From NCBI GenBank assembly GCA_945876155.1, contig CAMCMW010000141.1:1-5360 (forward strand): a stretch of DNA of 5,360 bases, in the 5' to 3' direction. Under the pieces are notes generated by a model. The model saw only the letters and a program-made list of their open reading frames with translations. It did not search any database and was not told where the DNA came from. Shown piece after piece: positions 1 to 5,360 of this stretch. Position numbers and translations under genes: made by a program. How positions within the stretch are numbered: the first letter of the stretch is position 1; each line of letters begins with the position of its first letter. The stretch comes from an uncultured Ruminococcus sp. (GTDB lineage: Bacteria > Bacillota > Clostridia > Oscillospirales > Ruminococcaceae).

Positions 1-756
1 GACTGGCGTGAACATGATGATTCAAGAATTAGTATCATTGAGGTTGAGGACAGGAATGCAGACTTTAAGAGTGTCAGAGATGATATAAAATCACAGACTA
101 TCAAACGTGGAAATGTAATTAACCATGATACAAACTGGTCAATTCAGATTAGCAGAAATGGACTTGAGGATTCTGTTAAATACGCATTTACACATAAGGA
201 CAATACTGTCTATAATATGCTTTATCATATTCAGGATATAGTTGAATCCGGAACACTGCTTGACAGCGTTATTTCTGAGAAAAACAACAGTAATAAGGCG
301 AACAATACAGCTTTTATGCATAAGTTCTATAATGTATTTCGTTTTAATGGTGAACCTTATTTGGCTAAAACAACAGTTGAAGAATTTGCTGACAGTCAAA
401 GCGGCACGTTGAAGCGGGTATACAATATTCAGGATATAAAAATAGAACCATTAAGGCACATAGAGTTCGCTGACAACAATCAGTTAGCTCGTTCAGTCCT
501 TAACGGTTCTGATATAAGTATATCAGAATTATTTGGAATTGTCAAGAAGTGTGATAGGGACTTTTATCTTAACAAGCGTGAAACAGAAAAAGAAGTAACT
601 ATAACTCAGGCTGACATTGATTTGCTCAGAAGTCTTGAACCAAGAAAAAGTGTACTGAATTTTACTACTGAAGAAATAACGCTGACAGAAAACTGGCAGC
701 AGAGATTTGACAGCGATATAAGCCATAAGTCACCTTATTACAGAGCTGTAAATGGT
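1..756 (+). repeat. Tandem coding repeat, copy 1 (252 residues)
   Basis: This is the first visible unit of a 756-bp direct repeat. It begins at the window edge with DWREHDDSR, so its upstream linker lies outside. The domain (residues 1-198) contains WSIQISRNGLEDS (46-58), an NTAFMHK motif (102-108), the KIEPLRH motif near residue 150 and a GSDISISELF segment near 169. A 52-residue linker block (201-252) then begins with ITQADIDLL and ends with KSPYYRAVNG. That linker is really the N-terminal lead-in to the next unit. The pattern of a KSPYYRA-x-x-GDWR lead-in, a W-x-IQIS strand, an FMHK helix and a final KxxDxDFY segment resembles modules that accompany LPD3-type, BECR-nuclease-like and ART-like domains in Firmicutes polyvalent proteins. 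The exact Pfam name is uncertain. Whether it is catalytic cannot be told from the sequence alone. Confidence 0.93.
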
Positions 757-3700
757 GACTGGCGTGAACATGATGATTCAAGAGTTGGCATCATTGAAGT
801 TGAGGACAGAAATGCGGATTTTACATCTGTAAGCGAGGATATAAAGTCACAGGTTATAAAACGTGGTAATATTGTAAATAATGACACGATGTGGTCAATA
901 CAGATAAGCAGACGTGGACTTGAGGACAGCCTTACATATGCAAGAAGGCATAATGATACTGCTGTTTTCAATATGCTTTATAATGTGGATGACATTGTGA
1001 AAAACAGTTCGTATTTAGACTGCGTTGTTTCAGAGAAAAATAATGGCAATAAGGCTAATAATACAGCTTTTATGCATAAATTTTACTGTATCTGCAAGTG
1101 TAATAACGAACCGTATCTTGCAAAAATTGCTGTTGAGGAATTTGCTGACAGTAAAAACGGAACATTAAAACGTCTTTATAATGTTCAGGACATAAAAATA
1201 GAACCATTAAGGCACGCAGCGTTCACTGAGAATAATCAGTTAGCACTTTCAGTCCTTAACGGTTCTGATATAAGTATATCAGAATTATTTGGAATTGTCA
1301 AGAAGTGTGATAGGGACTTTTATCTTAACAAGCGTGAAACAGAAAAAGAAGTAACTATAACTCAGGCTGACATTGATTTGCTCAGAAGTCTTGAACCAAG
1401 AAAAAGTGTACTGAATTTTACTACTGAAGAAATAACGCTGACAGAAAACTGGCAGCAGAGATTTGACAGCGATATAAGCCATAAGTCACCTTATTACAGA
1501 GCTGTAAATGGTGACTGGCGTGAACATGATGATTCAAGAGTCAGCATCATTGAAATCAATGACAGACACGCTACCCTTGATTCCACAAGAGATGATATCA
1601 AAAGTCAGGTTATCCAACGTGGTACTGTAATTAACAAAGACAGTGGTTGGAGCATTCAAATAAGCAGAAAAGGGCTGGAGGATACGGTTGCATATGCAAG
1701 CAGGCATAAAAATCCTGTTGCATTAAATGCGCTTTATCAATTAAGCAATCTGATTGAAAATAGTATCTACCTTGATACAAATCTTTCAGAGCATAACAAC
1801 AATAATAAATCGGTCAATACAGCTTTCATGCATAAGATGTATAGTCCTATTGTGTTTAACGACAGGGAATACATAGCTAAATTAACTATTGAAGAATTTT
1901 TTGATGGCAGGGAAAGCACAAGTAAGCGCTTATATAATTTACAGGATATAAAAATTGAACCATTAAGGCACGTAAGCTTCACTGATTTGAATCAGCCACA
2001 CTTAAAAGTCCTTAACGGTTCTGATATAAGTATATCAGAATTATTTGAACTTGTCAAGAACTGTGATAAGGACTTTTATCTTAATAAGCGTGAAACAGAA
2101 AAGGAATCAGAGAAAACTTTACCGGAGGAATATTATTCTATCAGAAGAATGTCTGACGGAACCTATTCATTGTATGCTTTAAGCTGCAACGGCACACCGG
2201 TTATAGTTACTCCGTTTATAGAAACTGAGCAAAATGCGGCTGCACTCTTTTCAGAAACAAATGAAAACATGGAAGATGTCAGCTGTACATTAATTCCATT
2301 TGAACAAATGGAGCAAATGGCGCAGGAGCAGCTGAAAAATGAAGATACTTCTGTTTTTTACAGAATCAACCCATATCTTGATTTTTTCAGAAACAAAAAC
2401 AGAGATGAAAATGAAGTTACACACTTTATTCAGGAATACATTGAAAATGAAAATGGTACTGCTGCAATCGGCAGAATACTTTACAAAGGTGATTTTAAAA
2501 ACTGCAATGCTGCATTGAGAAGATTTTTGACAACAAAGCAGTTTGCGAAAGAAAGTGATATACCGTTTTCAAATGAATTCAGCGATGGAGTTGATGATGA
2601 TTTTGATCCGTTTGCATATAACGGTGATATGAGCATTGAAGATTATAAAAATGTTCAGTCTGAATTTTTAAATGAATCAGAATTCTCCAATGGCGAATCG
2701 GAAAAGAATGAATACGCCTCATCACAGTTTGATTTACGCTGTGAATATGTGAATGACGAAATAAGAGTATATAACACTCTAAATGATAACAAGGCAATTG
2801 CATTTATTGACAGTGCAAGAAATACTGCATTTCTTGGAGAAGATAATATTCCGGAAACCGTCAAAAAGCAGGTGCTGCACATGGCTGAGAATTATGCGCT
2901 GCCGTATAATATTCCTGAACCTGAAAAAGCATTGCCGGGAGAACCTGTTGTGATAATCGGACAGACTGAACATCCTGAACTGAGGGAAGGTATGAAATTT
3001 CCTTTGTCGCAGGCGGACAAACTGTTTGATGAACTTGATAAAAAGCAGCAGTCAGACCGTGAAATATATGAAAATGCCGGCTGGTATCATAAAACTGACT
3101 TTTTGATTGAGTATGAAATTAACGGTCAAAAAGCAACATATGACGGCAGATATGACATTGGTGACGGTGACGGTACTCTTACTGAACATATAAAGGCTTT
3201 TGCTGAAAACGTTCTGAAAGATGATTATATGAAAAAATTCTGGCAGGAAAAGAATCAGCTTGAGGAAAAAACAGAGCAATTTAAATATCTTTTGTCTGAT
3301 GTTATACCTATGTTTGAATCATATTCATCTGCTGAACGTGACAGGCATTATCCGGTTATAACAACTGAAAATTATGAAATCAGCCGTGCTGTGACTGATA
3401 TTTTCAAGAATAAGGGAAAAGATATAAGGCGTACTGATATTCCGATAAAAGCTTCTGATGAGCTGCGCAGACGTTTTGAACTTTACGGTGTTAAACCGTC
3501 AGATGAGCAGACTGAAATCACTTTTTCTACATATGGAAATGATTATGACTGGAACAGATTTGAAATCCGTGACCGGTTTGGAAACAGATGGGTTAATGTT
3601 TATGCAAAGGATATTCTTTCGGAAGATGAACTTGAAACAATGAAATCAGTTGTTTCAGATTTCTATAATGAAAATCTGCACTCTGAAGAACGCTCCGGCA

Positions 3701-5360
3701 TTGAAGAATTTATTGACGTTTCAGACAATGAATATGAAGATTCACAGAAAACAGGTAATAATCTTTACGTTTACGATGCAGAGCCGAAAATGCAGCAAAT
3801 GTCACTATTTGGTGATGATGTCGCAGATTTTACGTCAGAAAATGAAAGAAAAGAAGAAATTATAACTGCTGTATTAATGAGAGGCAGCGGTATTGTAGAC
3901 GGAAAGTTCCGTATAGCAGATTATGCAAAGGAAAATCATTCGATTGAAGATTTTGCAAAAATGCTGAAAAAAGAATACGGCACAGGCGGCAGAAGCGGAG
4001 ATGATAAAACTCATGCATTTGAGGACCATGACAGCAAGGGAATTCGTATTACACTGATTCGCAAAAATGAACTTGAAGAAGGCAAAATAATCAAACTTTC
4101 ATGGACGGATGCAGCTAAGCGAATTTCTGAACTTTGTTCCAACGGAAAATATATCACTCAGAATGATATAGATGAACGTATTCTCCATGCAAAATATAAT
4201 CTTAAAGCATTTGCCGGAAAAACAAAGTATGAAATGTCTGAAATAGAATGGGCACATAAGGTTCTTGATGAATATAGGGTAGAGTATCCGGAGAAAAAGG
4301 AGATTTCCATTAACCCTTATCGCATATATCAGATTAAAGGCGGTGAGGAATATCATGGAATACGTTTTGAAAGAATTGATTCTCTCCGAAAATCAGGAGT
4401 TGAACTTAATATTTCAGATTATGACCTTGTTTATGAGGGTAATTTAAACGATATTGAAGGTGATTCATTTGATGAAAAGCTTAATAATCTTTATGACCTT
4501 TTCAATTTTGAACTGCCTGAAGATTTCAAAGGACATTCACTTTCAGTAAGCGACGTTATTACTGTTGAAATTGATAAAAATGAAAGAGCTTATTATGTTG
4601 ACACACTCGGTTTTGTAGATATGCCAGAGTTCTTAAATGAGAAAGCTGCTCCTGAAACGGAAAATAGAATATCTGTCGGGGATAAGTTTCGCAACAAGGC
4701 AACAGGTGAGATTAGTGAAGTTGTTTCGCTGACTGGTGCTTTACCGTGGTATACAGACCAATGTACTATAAACAGAGAAACCGGCGGTTTTTCCATCACA
4801 GAGAACATTTCCTATGATAAGCTGCTGAATACGGAATTGTATGAGTATATTGAAAATGATGACAGAGCCACAGATAAAGAACAGTCGAAAAAAACTGTAC
4901 TGGAACAGGCATTTCTTGACTATGATGTTGAATCTGTCATGGCAAAATCACCTCTTGCATGGGATGAAATCGAAGATATAGGATATATTCTCTTTGAAGA
5001 AGGATACATAAACAAGCATAATGCAAGTGAGAAATCTATATATGGCAACGGTCTGCATGAACCTGACCTTTATGATATTGCTCGTCGTATGCAGGACGGT
5101 GAAGATATCCGCAAAGAACTTGCTGTAGCTTTGCTTGGCGGTCAGAAAAACTTTACTACTGCCAATGACAACGAATTTGCTGTGGAATACGGCGAAAATG
5201 ACATTACTGCAAAGTACGGAAATGTGGAAAAGTCAGTAAGCTATGAAGCTGTCGGTGATGCTTTGCTTTCTCTTGTTAGTGGCGAATACAAAAGTATTTT
5301 ACATGACCGTACTGTTGAAGATCTGACATATTCTATCCCAGACCTTACAAATGAAACAGC
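1..5360 (+). CDS. Giant multi-domain polyvalent-type protein, partial at both ends
   Basis: Frame 1 on the plus strand reads without a stop through all 1786 complete codons, so the window is internal to one gene. In order it encodes three tandem copies of a 252-residue repeat (residues 1-702), an unnamed module (704-860), an acidic linker (861-906), another unnamed module (907-980), a GDGDG module (983-1115), a mixed region ending in a QMSLF linker (1116-1280), a KEYGTGG/LSW module (1281-1434), a YodL domain (1438-1545), a beta-rich module (1556-1620) and a C-terminal module (1626-1786). No signal peptide or membrane segment is seen in this part, so a cytoplasmic protein is likely. The order matches large polyvalent proteins of Clostridial conjugative elements and phages, which often also carry helicase or DNA-methylase domains; none is visible here. 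The reading frame and repeats are seen directly. The family is from memory of such proteins, and the role in protecting or establishing incoming DNA is inferred. Confidence 0.95.
492..785 (+). repeat. 294-bp perfectly identical tract, first occurrence
   Basis: By base-by-base reading this tract is identical to 1248-1541. It spans the last 35 or so residues of the copy 1 domain, the whole ITQAD...AVNG linker and the first nine codons of the copy 2 domain. The flanks diverge at once on both sides (g491 versus t1247; t786 versus c1542). Because synonymous sites are also unchanged, protein constraint alone does not explain it. Recent gene conversion, recombination or an assembly artefact are the candidate causes. 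Confidence 0.93.
507..528. repeat. Perfect palindrome, 10-bp arms with 2-base centre (copy 1)
   Basis: The left arm ttctgatata and right arm tatatcagaa are exact reverse complements around a central ag. It lies inside codons for GSDISISE in the repeat. It could form a small AT-rich hairpin or a protein binding site, but it is inside a coding region and no function is shown. Confidence 0.85.
757..1512 (+). repeat. Tandem coding repeat, copy 2 (252 residues)
   Basis: This second unit aligns to copy 1 at a constant offset of 756 bp with no insertion or deletion. By hand count the two differ at about 47 of 155 residues over the first two thirds of the domain, roughly 70% identity. From base 1248 to the end of the unit the DNA is identical to copy 1. 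Conserved elements are DWREHDDSR (253-261), WSIQISRRGLED, NTAFMHKFY, KIEPLRH, the GSDISISELFGIVKKCDRDFY stretch and the 52-residue ITQAD...AVNG linker. Copy 2 uniquely carries a CxCxC cluster (C363, C365, C367) straight after FMHKFY, plus C341, at positions where the other copies have no cysteine. Function is unknown; see copy 1 for the family resemblance. Confidence 0.93.
1248..1541 (+). repeat. 294-bp perfectly identical tract, second occurrence
   Basis: This is the partner of 492-785. It covers the end of the copy 2 domain, the linker and the first nine codons of copy 3. No partner follows copy 3, where the array stops near base 2106. Confidence 0.93.
1263..1284. repeat. Perfect palindrome, 10-bp arms with 2-base centre (copy 2)
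   Basis: This is the same 22-bp palindrome as at 507-528, at the expected 756-bp offset and inside the 294-bp identical tract. Confidence 0.85.
1513..2106 (+). repeat. Tandem coding repeat, copy 3 (domain only, terminal unit)
   Basis: This third unit covers residues 505-702 and keeps the same 756-bp offset from copy 2 to its last conserved residues (RETEKE). It lacks the 52-residue linker that ends copies 1 and 2, running straight into unrelated sequence (SEKTLPEEYY). It is the most diverged copy, with GWSIQISRKGLEDTVAYASRH, LIENSIYLD, NTAFMHKMYSP, IEEFFDG and KRLYNLQDIKIEPLRH. From memory these wordings lie closest to relatives in other Clostridia, so copy 3 may be nearest the ancestral domain. 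This is an inference from recalled sequences, not a search. A 41-bp stretch at 2007-2047 is nevertheless identical to the corresponding DNA of copies 1 and 2. Confidence 0.92.
2019..2040. repeat. Perfect palindrome, 10-bp arms with 2-base centre (copy 3)
   Basis: This is the third exact occurrence of the 22-bp palindrome. It sits within a 41-bp island (2007-2047) identical to the other copies, although the rest of copy 3 is diverged. That makes it the best conserved DNA of the repeat. Confidence 0.85.
2107..2580 (+). other. Coding: unnamed module after the repeat array (residues 703-860)
   Basis: I do not recognise a named family here. The first part (EEYYSIRRMSDGTYSLYAL, then TPVIVTPFIETEQNAAALF) reads like a small beta-sheet module followed by a helix. 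The second part (FYRINPYLDFFRNKNRDENEVTHFIQEY, then NGTAAIGRILYKGDFKNC and LRRFLTTKQFA) looks mainly helical. It is placed directly after copy 3 where the next repeat linker would otherwise start. Similar short 'RR-F/M-x-DG-x-Y-x-LYAL' stretches occur, as far as I recall, in other Clostridial polyvalent proteins. No catalytic residues can be assigned. Confidence 0.45.
2581..2718 (+). other. Coding: acidic flexible linker (residues 861-906)
   Basis: The segment is rich in Asp, Glu, Ser and Asn (for example DGVDDDFDPF, then SEFLNESEFSNGESEKNE) and has few large hydrophobic residues. It most likely is an unstructured spacer between folded modules. This is read from composition only. Confidence 0.6.
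2719..2940 (+). other. Coding: small unnamed alpha/beta module (residues 907-980)
   Basis: The sequence has alternating strands (QFDLRCEYVNDEIRVYN, then KAIAFIDSARNTAFL) followed by a helix (PETVKKQVLHMAENYA) and a Pro-rich exit (LPYNIPEPEKALPG). This strand-strand-helix plan is compatible with a compact domain of about 60 residues. I do not recognise it as a named family. Confidence 0.4.
2947..3345 (+). other. Coding: GDGDG-loop large-polyvalent-protein module (residues 983-1115)
   Basis: The order is a REGMKFPLSQADKLFDELD lead-in, strands in KTDFLIEYEINGQ, a YDGRYDIGDGDGTLTEHI core near residues 1047-1064, then a long helix (about 1065-1112). The 'EGRxDxGDGDGxLxxHI' pattern is shared by a module found repeatedly in Clostridial polyvalent proteins. 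I believe it belongs to the LPD (large polyvalent protein-associated domain) series, LPD11 or LPD25, but cannot decide which from memory. No biochemical function is established for it to my knowledge. The acidic loop could bind a metal, which is speculation. Confidence 0.6.
3346..3780 (+). other. Coding: uncharacterised mixed region (residues 1116-1260)
   Basis: A helical part (NYEISRAVTDIFKNKGKDI, then DELRRRFELYGV) is followed by strands in TEITFSTYGNDYDW and FEIRDRFGNRWVNVYAKDI, a helix (EDELETMKSVVSDFYNEN) and an acidic tail. No named family is recognised. Confidence 0.4.
3796..3810 (+). other. Coding: QMSLF peptide, candidate sliding-clamp binding motif (residues 1266-1270)
   Basis: The peptide QMSLF fits the bacterial beta-clamp (DnaN) binding consensus QL[S/D]LF with Met in place of Leu at position 2. 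It lies in a linker next to acidic stretches, between two folded regions, which is where such peptides are usually found. Comparable 'Q-x-SLFG' tags occur in related large proteins as far as I recall. Five residues can match by chance, so binding is an inference. Confidence 0.4.
3841..4302 (+). other. Coding: KEYGTGG / LSW-AAKRI module (residues 1281-1434)
   Basis: This module starts with a helix (RKEEIITAVLMRGSG), then HSIEDFAKMLKKEYGTGGRSG (about 1314-1334), a strand with DSKGIRITLI, and LSWTDAAKRISEL ending in NGKYIT near 1386. A helical tail follows (about 1387-1434). The 'xxLKKEYGTGG', 'D-x-KGI-x-I' and 'LSW-x-x-A-x-x-RI' signatures are familiar from Clostridial mobile-element proteins that also carry YodL, SNF2-helicase or N6-methylase domains, where this module normally lies next to the same partners. 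Its biochemical activity is not known to me. The glycine-rich loop might bind nucleic acid or nucleotide, which is inference only. Confidence 0.6.
4312..4635 (+). other. Coding: YodL-type domain (residues 1438-1545)
   Basis: The signatures occur in the expected order: NPYRIYQIK (1438-1446), YHGIRFE and the LVYEGNL strand (about 1477-1483), FNFELPEDFKGHSLSVSDV (about 1501-1519), then AYYVDTLGF and MPEFL (about 1530-1545). These match the YodL family (Pfam PF14191 as I recall), named after Bacillus subtilis YodL and widespread in Firmicutes mobile-element proteins. The length of about 105 residues is typical. Its role in these giant proteins is not established. It is the most securely recognised domain in the window and ties the gene to Firmicutes conjugative elements or phages. 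Confidence 0.85.
4666..4860 (+). other. Coding: beta-rich module after YodL (residues 1556-1620)
   Basis: The sequence RISVGDKFRNKATGEISEVV, then LPWYTDQCTINRETGGFSIT and ENISYDKLL, suggests a small beta barrel with a conserved LPWYT-x-x-CT loop. I recall this module following YodL domains in related proteins but do not know an assigned function. The opening strand pattern is loosely SH3-like, which is an inference. Confidence 0.45.
4876..5360 (+). other. Coding: C-terminal visible module, cut by the window end (residues 1626-1786)
   Basis: The sequence contains LEQAFLDYDVESVMAKSPLA, then WDEIEDIGYILFEEGYINKH, HEPDLYDIARRMQDGEDIRKEL and LLGGQKNF, then strands around FAVEYGENDITAKYGNVEKSV and a helix (YEAVGDALLSLVSGEY). 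It looks like a helical part followed by an alpha/beta part. I do not recognise a named family. The reading frame continues past the window, where helicase or methylase domains would be the family expectation. Confidence 0.45.

Noticed and set aside
139..399. Minus-strand open frame of 86 codons, and similar antisense frames at 738-971, 1767-1982, 2579-2803, 2655-2882, 2779-2973, 3052-3279, 4099-4356 and 4593-4808
   Set aside because: All are opposite the long coding frame. Their products are rich in Cys, Phe, Ile and Ser, as is usual for antisense of AT-rich genes, and match no family I know.
507..528. The palindrome as an intrinsic terminator
   Set aside because: The arms are AT-rich, there is no clear T-run behind them and all copies lie inside an open reading frame.
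529..726. Minus-strand open frame of 65 codons, repeated exactly at 1285-1482
   Set aside because: It looks conserved only because it is the antisense of the 294-bp identical tract. It has no convincing ribosome binding site or family, and the plus-strand frame explains the sequence.
1087..1101. The CxCxC cluster as a zinc ribbon
   Set aside because: The spacing does not fit a standard CxxC knuckle pair and no second pair follows at a suitable distance.
1..2106. CRISPR array or insertion-sequence ends
   Set aside because: The repeat unit is 756 bp of coding sequence in tandem, with no short spacer pattern, transposase or terminal inverted repeats.
2124..2151. GGAGG followed by an in-frame ATG at 2149, as a possible internal translation start after the repeat array
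   Set aside because: The spacing is about 20 bases, too long for a usual Shine-Dalgarno site, and the sequence is explained by the codons for PEEYY.
3458..3865. Two short plus-strand frames (3458-3643 and 3650-3865) in a second reading frame
   Set aside because: They overlap the main frame, their products look like out-of-frame translation, and no start signal stands out.

Overview
The window lies entirely inside one giant protein-coding gene. Plus-strand frame 1 is open from base 1 to base 5360 (1786 whole codons plus two bases) with no stop codon. Neither the start nor the end of the gene is in view. There is no intergenic DNA, RNA gene, promoter or terminator. Residue numbers below count from the first codon of the window, not from the true start of the protein.

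The composition is AT-rich, with frequent AAA, GAA, ATA and AGA codons. Together with the recognisable domains (above all a YodL-type domain), this points to a low-GC Clostridia member of the Bacillota, such as a gut or rumen Ruminococcus/Oscillospiraceae relative. The gene most likely sits on an integrative conjugative element, plasmid or large phage. The taxon is an inference; no housekeeping gene is present to confirm it. The protein looks like a 'polyvalent protein': a very long, cytoplasmic, multi-domain product of conjugative elements and phages that is thought to travel with, or act soon after, the incoming DNA.

Layout: (1) Bases 1-2106 hold a tandem array of three copies of a repeat with a period of exactly 756 bp (252 residues). 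The first copy is cut by the window start and the third lacks the linker block. Each copy carries the same domain of about 200 residues. (2) Bases 2107-2940 encode two unnamed modules separated by an acidic, probably flexible linker. (3) Bases 2947-3345 encode a module with a GDGDG loop, known from other Clostridial polyvalent proteins. (4) Bases 3346-3840 encode a mixed region ending in a linker with a QMSLF peptide that resembles a sliding-clamp binding motif. (5) Bases 3841-4300 encode a KEYGTGG / LSW-x-x-AAKRI module. (6) Bases 4312-4635 encode a YodL domain. (7) Bases 4666-5360 encode two further accessory modules. In known relatives, helicase (SNF2/DEAD type) and DNA-methylase domains often occupy the same polypeptide; none is visible here and they may lie downstream.

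The most unusual feature is the repeat array. Copies 1 and 2 are only about 70% identical in protein over most of the domain, yet share 294 bp without a single difference, synonymous sites included. Inside that block, and also in the more diverged copy 3, sits a perfect 10-bp-arm palindrome. This mosaic suggests ongoing recombination or gene conversion between modules of one protein.
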